From: Rhodocollybia butyracea
Lineage: Eukaryota > Basidiomycota > Agaricomycetes > Agaricales > Omphalotaceae
Length of the DNA: 64,000 nt
Reading direction: 5' to 3'
Assembly (NCBI GenBank): GCA_015501585.1
Contig: JADNRY010000001.1
Coordinates: 1,426,001 to 1,490,000, forward strand
Under the pieces are notes generated by a model. That model saw nothing but the letters and a program-made list of their open reading frames with translations, was not told the origin of the DNA and did no database searches. The position numbers and the translations under genes were made by a program. Shown piece by piece: positions 22,538 to 33,556 of the stretch. Position 1 is the first letter of the stretch. Each line of letters begins with the position of its first letter.

Positions 22538-23364
22538 ATGTCTGGGCGTGGTGGGAGAGGCAGAGGCGCAGGAAGAGGTGGATTTGGTGGATTCAACTTG
22601 CCAGTCGGTGTTTCTCTCGCAGATTTGCAGGGAAAGGCAACCGCTCTATATCCTGCAAGTACAATCTGTTCAAATATCTCCTATTGAATCTTATCAGTTC
22701 CGTAGCCAATGCGCCCCCCAGTCATGACAGAACCTACCGAGCAAGAAAAACGAATTGCTCAGCTCCAAATTGGCTTCACGTCAAGGCTACGAAAATCTGA
22801 ATATTACGTTGCCGAATCGACCAAATCTACTGAGTTACCTCGATACTCTGATAAATACAAACCCTCGGCAACATCGCGACCAACGCTAAAACGCAATGAA
22901 CTGCATGCTCCGTTCTTCCCTACTGAAATATTCGAGTCATATTTTAATCCCAAAAAAAAGATCAAAGGTTTGTGTTCTGTTCACTTAAGTTACAGTTAAC
23001 TTAGCGAACTGTACATAGTACGGCGGGCCACGGAGAAGAAGAAAAAGCTCAATCTGGACGAGATGTTGGAAGACGACGAAGGGGTGCGCATGATATCTCT
23101 GGCTGAACTGTTCTCATCTTAATCATCTTCGCAGAACAAGTCTGGAGAGGAAGGCTCAGATGCTGGTGGGTCTTTAGGAGAACCCGACTATGACACTGAG
23201 GAAGAGTATGATAATGACTATGCCGGAAATTACTTTGATAATGGTGAGGGAGAAAACTTTGACGACCTCGGAGACGGCGGAGGAGGGGATGAGGGAGGTG
23301 AGACTTTCATGCATTCATTCTGCTGATACATACTTATGTTCCATTAGGTGGTGATTACGATTGA
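22538..23364 (+). CDS. RNA polymerase III subunit Rpc31/RPC7-like
   Basis: Subunit of the Pol III-specific initiation subcomplex. Starts MSGRGGRGRGAGRGGFGG, then a middle block GFTSRLRKSEYYV and RNELHAPFFPTEIFESYF, a Lys-rich stretch, then the long acidic tail (DYDTEEEYDNDYAGNYFDN, ending GGDYD), the layout of Rpc31. The first intron (22655-22705) is of the GC-AG type: the exon ends TATCCT and the donor is GCAAGT. Only this choice keeps the frame, because the GT two bases further gives an immediate stop. Four further exons follow with GT-AG introns; the last is 17 nt (23348-23364). The predicted protein is about 200 residues. Confidence 0.82.
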
Positions 23365-24243
23365 GCGAGTAAAGCTGCCGTGTGTCTTGGTACAGCTCGT
23401 CAAAATGCAAAGTTTTTCTCATTCGGAGCACCAAACTTCTTTCAAACCTCTATCAAGGGACCGACTGGACAAGAGTTTGGCGGGTCGTTTCGTATGTTCA
23501 GTGGCTTGTAGGCTCTTGTAAGTACCGTGGTTGCTTGATAAACCATATGCTTGATTCGTCTAGTGCCCCAAAACCGCTGACAGTGAGATACTCACTTAGG
23601 TTAAAGCTTCCGGTGATGAACTATTTCTATGAAAATGATATCCAGGTTATGAACAACATCACCGTCCGAACCGTCACAGCATTGTGCAGTCGTTGCCGCT
23701 TGGTTTTCCAAGGAGGTATAAATAATCAAGATCGTCTGTGATCTTTCCAGAGGGTTTCTATCATGGATCGTAAAGCCCTTTTTTGCACTCGCCTGCGCTT
23801 CTCTCGTTTTATCCCAGCTACCCTGCCTCCAGGCTGCGAGATTAGTCACAAGTTACAAACTGGAACGTGCTCTTGCGGATGCTCCTCTCCTGTCTTTCCA
23901 GATTGCTGCGGAAATTCGGTTTCGTGTCAACCTACCGCGGCATCAAGACATTAGCCTAGATGTCGTGCATGGGCTGGATGGATTATGCTTTTCCGCCATC
24001 TATGTGAATTCAAACGCTGCATACGGTGTTTTAGTCCATTGTTGAGTATGCAAAGCTAGCGAGGACATGGGAAGGTTTCGTCGCCACTAGAATCCGAATA
24101 GAATGAAAAATACGTTTGAACAGTTGACATGATACATTGACATATTTATTTACTTACTTTTCCTGCTCCTACTTCAACTTACTACCACACTAACTTACGC
24201 TAATCCGGAAACAAGCGCCCATTTTTTCAAAATTTGATTTCGC
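23365..24243. other. Intergenic, no supported gene
   Basis: About 880 bp between Rpc31 and Trm2. Open frames up to 119 codons exist on both strands, but none has motif content, a signal peptide or splice support. The last ~100 bases are the Trm2 promoter. Confidence 0.4.
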
Positions 24244-26240
24244 ATGTTTGCTCGTCTTCGACTCTCACCTCGCATATCTTTCAGTCCACATCGCAAACAC
24301 TCTAGAGCTTACCCGATCCGAGGCCCTTTTCAGTGGATACCCTTACCAATGGCTTCTCCTGCCGAGTTCAATGAAAACGGGCCAGGCAAACGCCCTCGTC
24401 CCCCATCACTTTCACCAGAACAACGAGAAGAGAAACAATCCAAAAGAGCTAAATCTATAGCTAAAGCGACCGCTAAGCGGTTGAAGAAACAACGGGGGCA
24501 CATTCCAGAAGCATGTTCTCCAGAGGATGTTAGATGGAAGGATATCACGAGTCTGTTGGGCCAAGATGCCATCCAAAAAGCCATAGAAGACGGCACAGAA
24601 TTTGATTCTCCTTTTCCTTTCAAATCAGAAGTGGAATTAGAAGTAAAAGCGATTTCATCGCATGGTACGTCTTGATTTTTGAATCGCAGTACAAGACAGA
24701 CGAGAATCTTAGATTTCCAGGTGACGGCCTCGCACAGTCAGACGAAGAAGGAATTAAACCATGGGTTGTCGTTGTGCCATTTTGCCTTCCTGGCGAACGT
24801 GTAAAGTGCAGGGTTTTCAAGAATGACCGAATGCACTCGCAAGCGGATTTTATGCAAGTTATACGCCCCAATCCTGAGTTTAGGGACGATGAAAGAGTAA
24901 AATGCAAGTACTTTGCAAAATGTGGAGGTTGCCAATATCAGGTACGAATAACGAGCAAGTTTTTTCTTGGACCGATGTTTGACGAATTACTGCAGATGCT
25001 TTCCTACGAAACTCAGCTGGATTTCAAGCGGAATGTGGTGGTCAAGGCTTATAAAAACTACTCGGGTGCGTTTAATTGACCAGCACTGACTTGCAAAATG
25101 CTCAACTCGCGTTTAGATCTTCCTGAAGCTAGCATCCCAGAGATCCAACCCACCATGGGATCACCGTTGCAATATGAGTATCGTACAAAGATTACACCAC
25201 ATTTCCAGGCGCCGCCGTCCAGGGTAGATCGAAGCACGCTTGAAAAAGAGGTCGAGGCCGGTGGCAAGCCGGATTGGCTTCAAATTGGGTTCAATATCCA
25301 AAGCCAGAATAAGGTCTTCGACATTGAGGTGCGATTAACAATTGAATTTCCGTCGCGCTTTCTCAAAGTCTATTTAGGAATGTCCAATTGCCACTCGTGT
25401 TATCAACGACGCAATGCCTGGTATATTTCAGGATGTCGTCAAGTCAGTCCTTTAATCTTCTACCAAGTGTTTTCGCTCATTCCCTGTAGGTCTATACATA
25501 CCTACAAAAAAGGAGCAACCCTCTTGCTTCGGGACTCTCTTGACACCTCTGTAGATCCTGATCCGAAGGATACAAGCAAGGACAAGCAAATATGCATCAC
25601 AAGCCCACACGCAACCATTCGAGAGCGTGTAGGAGATTTCTTGTTCGAATATTCCGCCAATTCTTTCTTCCAGAACAACAATTCCATTCTACCCTCCTTG
25701 ACCTCATACGTCCGCGACGCCGTGGCCGCTCTTTATCCGGATCCCAATGACCCTACTCGCCCTACTCACCTTATCGATACCTATTGTGGTTCAGGCCTCT
25801 TCGCCATTACACTTTCACCCGACTATTCTACCGTCGCAGGTATCGAGATCTCTGCAGATTCCATTTTGTTTGCCAAACACAACGCAAAGCTGAACAACAT
25901 CTCGTCGGAAAAGATGTCATTCCGCAAAGGTGATGCTGCGGAGATTTTCAAAACGGTTTCCGAGTTTCCTCCTGACAAAACGGTGATGGTGATTGACCCG
26001 CCTAGAAAAGGATGTGATGATCCATTTATCGAGCAATTACTCCAGTTTAAGCCAAAGGTAGTGGCATATGTTAGTTGTAATGTGCACACGCAGGCTAGGG
26101 ATGTTGGGAAAATGCTGAGGGCTACACAAGATGCGGTAGCGGGCGAGGGGAAGAAATATGTTTTGGAGAGTTTGCGAGGCTTTGATCTGTTTCCTCAAAC
26201 AGCTCATGTTGAATCTGTAGCTATTCTTAGACTTGTATGA
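24244..26240 (+). CDS. TRM2: tRNA (uracil-5-)-methyltransferase Trm2
   Basis: SAM-dependent enzyme making m5U54 in the T-loop of tRNA. Exons 24244-24664, 24721-24941, 24996-25065, 25117-25328, 25378-25442 and 25490-26240 sum to 1740 nt (579 residues), all in phase. After a basic N-terminus comes a TRAM-like region and the Cys cluster (CKYFAKCGGCQYQ) that binds Fe-S in bacterial relatives. The catalytic domain has ANSFFQNN, the SAM motif DTYCGSGLFAI, VIDPPRKGCDD, YVSCN with the nucleophilic Cys, and the final FDLFPQTAHVESVAIL. The first ~35 residues (MFARLRLSPRISFSPHRKHS) are Arg-rich with no acidic residue, like a mitochondrial presequence. A second Met at about residue 37 (MASPAEFNE) could start a cytosolic/nuclear form, as in dual-targeted modification enzymes (inference). 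Confidence 0.93.
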
Positions 26241-26351
26241 AATGATACAGTTAGGCGCCCCAACGGCAGTGAAGCTAGTGACGAGTGACGCCTCCACTTT
26301 TTCCACTCTTTCTTTTGCTCTTTCACTCTCTCAACCTTTACTTGTAGTATC

Positions 26352-27087
26352 ATGTCACGCTGGAGCCAGTATGATGAAGTTTGTTCTTCTAGGGCAATTG
26401 CCGCTCAGCGCTCAGCTCTCAACTGAAAACTTTTGGTCATAGGATAGTTATCGTCTTCCTGAAGGGGTGCAGAGAATAGGCTACGATGCTGACACAGGAA
26501 GATATATCTTTAGTTCCGGTGGATCGACCTTGCAGGGCCCTCAGGGCGCTCGGTATGGAGAAATGACCCGAGGTTTGTGCTAGAAGCTATACTAGTTTCC
26601 TGGAATATTGAACGGGTCTTATAGTATCTGGATCAGAAGCTCAGAACGATGATGAGGAAGCACCTACGCGTGCTGATGGGTACCAGCCATTAGCAACTGA
26701 TGTGAGAAACTCCCAAAAGCATTGCATCCATAGTTGATCTTAGCTTCATTTTAGAATAACAGCCCTCTCGCTTTCCGAAGTGATGTGAACTCAAATGCCT
26801 ACCGAACACTTGCTCCTTTCTTTCTACTCATTGGCGTTTTTCTTCTACTCGTCTGGAAACTCATATACTCAGGGTACAAAACTGCGCCCAATCCATGTCC
26901 TGAACATGCCACCATTCCTTACATGGTCGAACCTGGCGACGAGTGCTGGGGAATTGCCCACACTTATAAATGTTCATTGGAAGAGCTAGAACTTTTGAAT
27001 CCCAACGTGTGTGGTGCCGGTTTACGCCCAGGAATGGTCGTATGTGTTCCGCAACCTACACCGCCATCAACACCTTCCGACTCGTAA
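26352..27087 (+). CDS. Membrane-anchored LysM-domain protein
   Basis: Begins MSRWSQYDE, then three introns and a soluble N-terminal part (RLPEGVQRIGYDADTGRYIF). One membrane segment follows (TLAPFFLLIGVFLLLVWKLI) and a single C-terminal LysM module of about 45 residues: PYMVEPGDECWGIAHTYKCS, then LEELELLNPNVCGAGLRPG and MVVCVPQ. The module binds chitin or related N-acetylglucosamine polymers in known members. With no signal peptide and an internal anchor it is probably a type II membrane protein with the LysM facing the cell wall or an organelle lumen. Cys residues flanking the module may pair. It starts 111 bp behind Trm2 on the same strand. Confidence 0.85.
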
Positions 27088-28000
27088 TGCTTTTGGTCTT
27101 GATACTTGCACGCTATATATTGGACTTAGATTTTTTGGGATTTATTATTATAATGTGTATCATCGTTGTCGTACTTCGAATCATTCAATGCTAAAGCTAC
27201 TTTTTTAATCTAACTAAGATCAGTTTAGGAAAGCTCATAGCGCCTAATATACTATAATATACGTCTGCTTCGGCCATTACCCTGTGCGTTTTTCAGATTT
27301 GAATGTCCAGATGTCCATTGGAGCTGTTCAGAGTGGTTTCCGCTCCCAATGGCTCTTCCAAACAATGCTGCAAGTCGGACTCCCCACCACCTCTGGATTT
27401 TCTCGTCCTTCTTCTGTGCTCACTTCCACAACCTCAATATCAGAGTCAAAATCAGTGGCTTGTAGCTAATATTCATTCTCTTTCTCCTTCTTCAAAGCCA
27501 GGACTATTTTCTTAAGCATCCGCTGGGAATCTACGGATCGATATCAGGCTTGCCGTTCAAGACGTTCATCAAACCGTGTTGCAAAAGTTCAAGGTATCAC
27601 CTTTCCATTCTGGTACGTCTTTCAAGTATTTGAAATGTAGTCCTACAGCACATGCCGTGCAAAGCACGGTGAGGAGAATCGAGTCAGGTCCCCGAGTAAA
27701 GGAACGGTCAAGGAACCTGAGGCTGTAGCATATTCACGCATAGTTTCTCTGAAATATACTTATGCATCTTGTCCCACGTCCTCGGTATTGGAGGACGATA
27801 ACCGAGTACCATTGTACAGGGCCAAGACAAACAATCACATTCAAATCACATTCGTTCGAAGTGTTAACTGAATTACCCAGTGAATTCAGAGCTTCATCAT
27901 CTGACCCTCCGCTTCACGAGGAGGCTTCAGCTATAAAAATTCCTGGTAGTACTCGAGATGGTTCAAGTTGGTCACCCGCGTTGCCCATCTCGTAGGCGTC
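27088..28000. other. Intergenic, no supported gene
   Basis: About 910 bp. The first 150 bases are AT-rich and fit a 3' UTR. Small open frames at 27284-27515 and 27762-27995 lack motifs and splice support. Confidence 0.4.
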
Positions 28001-28763
28001 ATGTTTACAACTTTTCGTACGATCTCGGTCGCCATTCTGAGCTTGTTCCTCTACAACGTTGCTGGAGCACCCAGTGCAACAGCGGATGCCTCCACCCCCA
28101 CCTCCATTGGAGGAGAGACCATCGGCGAAATCATAAACTTGCTCAACGTCGGGCTTGTCAGCGGTATCAATACAGACATCACTGTAAGTCCAGAGTGAAC
28201 CTTTGCGTCTCACGCTAATATATTCATCAGCTCGATTCTCTCACTGACAATCTCGTCAGGTATGTATGACTTTGCTCTCTGATATCAAGGGCTTACTGCG
28301 TCACACAGTGTCAACTTCACGGTGAAAAACCCCTTGATCCTCGAACTGACTCTCGAGCGTGTCGAGTAGTGCTGGCCTCAACGGCACCGTCTTCGCTACT
28401 TTCACTCACACGTTCGACCCTCCCGTGGTGGTTCCCATCCTTGGAACAGCTAATAGTGGTGAAATCGACAACGTTCTTTTGGTCCAAGGAGCTACCGCGA
28501 CTCTCAACATCATTCCTTTTGGTGTACTCAACCTCATGGACACCAATATCGCCGTCCGGTGAGCATTGTGCATAACAGATACCTATATAGCGAGTACTGA
28601 TCCTTCGTCCAGCGCTGGGTCTATTTTCGGCATTGGAGGAATACCTCTTACAATTGATGGCTTGGTGCAAAATAATGTCCCCACTACGTGAGTTGAGCTT
28701 TTCGATCGAGTGCCCCAGTTTCTGACAATGTCTAGATATACTTTGGACCTCACCGGTGACTGA
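28001..28763 (+). CDS. Small secreted protein, unknown family (possible frameshift)
   Basis: Starts MFTTFRTISVAILSLFLYNV with a signal peptide cleaved near AGA-PS. A beta-rich, Cys-poor protein of about 190 residues follows, assembled over five exons: INTDIT / LDSLTDNLVS / VNFTVKNPLILELTLER / SSAGLNGTVFATFTHTF...LLVQGATATLNIIPFGVL / AGSIFGIGGIPLTIDGL / YTLDLTGD. A frame break lies at about 28362-28372: CTCGAGCGTGTCGAGTAG reads into a stop, whereas the next frame continues SSAGLNGT. One extra base (or two missing) explains it. Repeats of the same secreted family are common in mushrooms, but I cannot name a function. Confidence 0.65.
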
Positions 28764-28921
28764 GTCTGTATGTTGGCACAAAGTCAATCAAGTGTAACTG
28801 TGACCCATCTTCTTGTATAAAAGCCGGGGTAGAAAAATAAAAGATTTCAAATTATTTTGACCTACATAGTCAAAATACTCATTCCTCGTAATTTCCCTCG
28901 TCCACCTCTTCCTCTCTAAAC

Positions 28922-31109
28922 TCAGTCAGAAATCACGATATAGAGGACCAGCATCGCACCCACCTTGATAAGAAGTAACCTGCGATCGTCCATCATGACT
29001 TGATTCACATTATAAGTCTCCTCGCTGATGACCTCGACGTAAGGAAGACACGAGATGATATTTTTACGAAATATCCCGCGAACGCTTAACTTGGAAGGGC
29101 CAGTGATAACGCGTCGGTATCCGCTGCGTCCTCGAAAGTCTTCCGGTACATCGGCGATCTCCCGTCCATCAAACCGCAACGAAGAGGAGCTAGGTGAATG
29201 AGGCGAGGGCGGGTCCTCAATTGGACTATCATCCATGGCTTTGGAAATAGAATAGGGATTGAAATCCCTAATACGAATAAATTTAGGTAGTGTGCCGGAA
29301 TGTCCCAGATAACTTTCTATGTCTCCAGCGGAAACCGCAACGTCGTTGATGAACACGAGATCATCATCATCGTCGGGTTCATCGTCTTCAAATTCATCGT
29401 CAGAATCGTTTTGATCAGGCTCTTCTCCCTTTCGAAGTAATCCTTCCAAGGCAGCTCTGTCCAAAATACAGTCTACTGTTCGCAGACCGTATACGGAGTG
29501 TTGCCAATCCTTGCTCAGGCATTCCCTGAACCACCGTGTATTCTGAGGCCCCCAAACCTCAAAGGAAATGGGAGGCATGGGCTGTAAGGACGGCTCGGAG
29601 TAGTTGAACGACTGGAAGTCGATGGGTGGACATTAAAAAGTATGGACGATGATCCAGAATGGGTAGGCTGAGGGGCAGGAAGGTCGGGGAGGTTATGCGA
29701 CGGGTCATCCAGTGAAACGGATGAAGGGCTCGAGTGTGCGGAAGAGGACGACTGATCGGATGAATGTGAGTTATGAGGTGAAGTAATCACAGGCCACGGT
29801 AAAGCACCATTCGCGTCATTTTCAATAGAACTCTGCCACTCGGGTGGAGGATTCAAAAATGTTTTGGGATGGAAAAAGAAAACAAACGGGTATACAGTAT
29901 CCCTGTCTGTCTGGGCAGGCCGATAGACGTACATACAACACGCGTGAAGTCGGTCTGTTGGAGTGCAGCAGTAGTTATTCTTTTCTCCTGCGGAGCCTGG
30001 AAAATAATAACCAGGAGATGGGTTACTGCTCAGACTGAGGTACCAGAAGCTATAGCCGTCGGATAGCGCCGGCAATGCGTAGCGACCACAAATAGCGGGA
30101 TTAGATGGATTCGAGAAGGGCTCCGAGAAATGATAAACTTCAAATAGGCCAACGGGTCGCACAAGCAGGAAATGATCCTCAGAAAGGAATGTGAAATCGT
30201 CAATGCCTGAAAAGCAGCTTAATGCAGACGAGTTTGGTATAGGTTGAAGCCATCTGAAGATTTCGAAATGGCCCTGTTTAGATACCAGTGCCTCCTCCTT
30301 GACAAGGAAGCCTAAGGTTTCACCAAAAACTTGAATTCGAACATCGAAGCCATCCGCGTAAGTTAATCCATCTCGTTTTTTATAAGACGATAAAACTGGA
30401 CTAGGTGCCTTTGGGTGGGGCTCATTTGAAGAAAGTGTACGAAGATGCAGATCGTACATATGTAAGGCGCTGAGATTACTTTAGATGTGATATTGTAAAG
30501 TAAAAAAAAAAAACCACTGACTCGTGATTTAATGAGACTAGCACAATCAAGTCTTGCGCCGGATCTATGGTGAAATCGACCACGTTGAGATCGGTAAAGG
30601 AATGGGTCAGGCTACGTTGTTGGCCGGATTCGATGCTAGGAAGGTCGTAAAAAGTAATACTCGCTGTATGGTTATTTATTTCTTTGGCTGTTCCATAGAC
30701 ACCTGTAATGGGTCAGTTTCAAAACTACGGGGTATAATAGTGCTGTAGAAATACCTGATGCAAATTCGTAGATTCTACCTGGATTAGCTAGATTTATTTT
30801 GTGACGGGAGCTGGGGCTAAAGGTCATCCAGGCGTTTTCGCGATTTCTCAGAGTTCGAAGACGGGAAGAGAATGGGGGCTCAGACACAGATGGCAGAGCA
30901 GATACCATCCGACACCTGGAGAGCTCTATGGCGAATTGTAGAGCAGAGGAATCATTGATAACTTTCCTAAAACGTCTACAGACCTAAGAATAAAATGAGC
31001 GCTTGAGTATATGACAGTTGTTGCTACTCACAAGATTACATTGAAGTAGATCTTGGACTGCAAGAAAGTGTAATATGTGACAGACAAGTTCTACCGGGAT
31101 TGAGTTCAT
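28922..31109 (-). CDS. F-box protein
   Basis: Substrate adaptor of an SCF ubiquitin ligase, by the N-terminal F-box: MNSIPVELVCHILHFLAVQD, LLQCNLV, an intron, then CRRFRKVINDSSALQFAIEL. The remaining ~600 residues are beta-rich with regular DF/FTFLSEDHFLLVRP and YDLHLRTLS stretches suggestive of a propeller-like substrate domain, plus a Ser/Pro-rich insert (SSSAHSSPSSVSLDD). The last ~220 residues (SFEVWGPQNTRWFRECL... MMDDRRLLLIKVG) are the usual C-terminus of this mushroom family and carry a strongly acidic patch (about 29340-29410). The two long exon frames do not join directly near 29624-29626. HPPIDFQSFNYSEPSLQPMP needs one more base than is present in a CCC run, so a homopolymer error is likely. 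Confidence 0.78.
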
Positions 31110-31239
31110 GGTAGAGGTTGACCACAGAACGACAGATTGTCTAGACGCTCACTTCCGTCTTCTTCGGCCCGTATGGGTCAAAATGTTAAGCGCCCACTTG
31201 CCCGTTCCACGTCGAATCTTCGACGGATAACTTCTGAAC
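31110..31239. promoter_or_regulatory. Shared divergent promoter, F-box gene and golgin
   Basis: 130 bp between opposed start codons, so both promoters must overlap. Confidence 0.55.
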
Positions 31240-33040
31240 ATGTCAAATAACAGGGAAAGCTCGTCTAGCCCTCTTTCGCCTACCAAGTTGATAAACGGTC
31301 TATCTCTCGGCGACACAAGATCTTCTTTGGATAGCGAACGGAGCAATACCGCGTCTCCTGTCCACCTCAACGGAAATGGCCTGACAGAGACAGAAGAGAA
31401 TTTGGATCCAATAGAGAGGTTGCAGAGGGAATTGCAAAGAACAAGGGAAGAAAAGGATGCTCTTGGGACACAGTATCGCAATCTACTTGCCAAGTTAACA
31501 ACAATGCGCACGACATTGGGCAATAAGCTAAAACAAGACGCTGCAAGTACCATTTTCCTTAACATACCAAACACGAAGCTGATCAGATTATATGCATAGG
31601 AAGAACTTGATCGTAGAGAACAGTTAGTGCAGCAGCTGACTGCACAGAACGACGACCTAACTGCAACGGTTGAGACCCTCAAAGAGGAGCTCATAGCCAC
31701 TTCTGACGAATCGGCGCGTGCAGCAACTGAACTTGACAGATTACGGAATCGTGCATTTCAAGAATCTGCGCAGGAAAGTCTGCTGCTCGAGCGGGAACTA
31801 CGGGAAACGCAGACAGAACTGGAACGCACCAGGATGGAACGTGATGAGTGGGAGAGGACTGCATTACAAGAAAAAGCATATTCTGAAGACGCACGCGCGT
31901 CTTTAGAGTCGATCACTAGGGATCTAGAGCTTGAAAAGAGAAGCACATGCAAGGGGCGTCGCTGAGCTTGGGCTTGAGAAAGAAAGAGGAGATAACCTTC
32001 AGTCTGTGTTGCAAGATTTTCAAACAGGTGCATTATATTTCTACTCCGAAAACTTCATTTCAACAAGATTCTGTAGCAAAGGAACACGAACTACGGCAGG
32101 CAGTCAAAGACTACGAATCGCAGTTAGTACAGGTCACCCAGTCTCTGGCCGAGTACAAACACCGAGCAACAACAGCGGAGGTACGTCCAATGTATCTACA
32201 ACTAGCTGCTGCTAAACGGATCTATAGATGGGTCTTGAAGAATTGCAGACGAATACGTCACGGACGCACGAACTGGAAAAAGAGGTCAAGGAGAAAACAG
32301 TGCTTGTCAACAAGCTTCGACGTGAAGGTGAGAATCGTTTGTTTGCGTTGGTGAAGCATGTCATAACACAGTGATCCAGCGGTCATCATAAATGAACATC
32401 TAATGGAAGCATTACGTCGTTTGCGCAAGAATTCATCGGATACTAATGTGGATAGGCGACTGGTCACCAATGTCGTTCTTTCCTTCCTTACCACTCCGCG
32501 AGCTGATGCTAAGCGTTTTGAAATGTTGTCGTTGCTTGCCTCTATATTATCGTGGTCCGACATCGAGCGTGAAAAAGCTGGTTTACAGCGATCCCAACCC
32601 CCTGTCTTGTCACCTTCGGGATCGTTCTGGCGTCGAACCTCTTCTTCCGATAGTCCAGGAAAGGGTGCTGAACTACACAAGGACTGACGAAACGGAGGTA
32701 CTGTAAACTCGTCAGCCAAACGTTCAATTGTTAACCGTTCCTTTCTCTAGTCATTTTCTCGTCTATGGGTGGAATTTCTTCTGACTGAGGCAGCATCAGG
32801 AGAGTCTCACTCCACAACTACCAGTCCATCTCGGACAAATGCATCGCTTCCAGGAAGTCCCACATTGAATGGCTTCTCGTCTCCCAGCTCAACAACCCTC
32901 AGTCCTCCGCTCATGGTTCACAGCGGAGACTATCGTCCTTTAGTTCTATTACTGCAATGGCCAGCTCACCAAATCTTTCTCTGGCCGCCTCTCCATCACG
33001 AAAAGGGAAAGAAAAGGTGATACTGGAGTTGGATTCTTAG
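31240..33040 (+). CDS. Golgin with GRAB domain, Rud3/GMAP-210-like (three apparent frameshifts)
   Basis: Golgi tethering coiled-coil protein that binds Arf1 through a GRAB domain. The N-terminus MSNNRESSSSPLSPTKLING is Ser-rich. Then a long heptad-rich coiled coil spans several exons (LDPIERLQRELQRTREEKDA, EELDRREQLVQQLTAQNDDL, RELRETQTELERTRMERDEW). The GRAB region follows at about 32380-32590: EHLMEALRRLRKNSSDTNVD, RRLVTNVVLSFLTTPRADAK, RFEMLSLLASILSW. Intron 31543-31599 is GC-AG (donor GCAAGT); a GT choice gives a stop. Breaks: near 31933-31939 one extra A is needed to explain LEK/REAHARGVAE; near 32680-32686 one extra base before DETESFSRLW; near 32890-32910 the Ser/Pro tail changes frame and ends KGKEKVILELDS at 33040. 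Three shifts in one conserved gene point to sequence quality or recent decay. Confidence 0.75.
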
Positions 33041-33556
33041 TTGGATGGAGCTGCTATGCAATTGGACAGCTTTGCTATTCCTATTTCTATGCATTCATCG
33101 CATTTGGATTTCTTATTTGTTTTGTATGCGCTTTGAATCTGGATTTTTTTTGACAAGCACTGTACTTTTTTTTCAGAATTCTTGTGTACTGCGGAAAGCT
33201 AAGAGCACATCATGTCTGCAAGTATTATAATCCCAAACATCGAACACTGTAATATGGGTTGTGATAACTTTGTTCACAGCAGCAGGCAGTGCAATAATAT
33301 GGGCGTCTATTAGATATTTACGTCCGTCACCGCGTGGGCCGTCTTGTCAAGTTTCCCGAAAGCCATGGAACACTCGCATATCTATTGGCTCGCCATTAAA
33401 CAAGTGCTTGAAACTTGAAATGATCTTTTCGGACCTCAGAATCAGAGATCTTTCTCATCCGAATTGATCTCAGTATGGGGTCTACAGCTTTTTCGGGTAC
33501 AAAGTAGACCACATATCCGTTCTAAAGAGTCGAAGCCAAAGACGTCATCCTCCACC
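33041..33556. other. Intergenic, no supported gene
   Basis: Between the golgin and the DUF6535 gene. Includes T-rich 3' UTR-like sequence; no gene seen. Confidence 0.4.
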
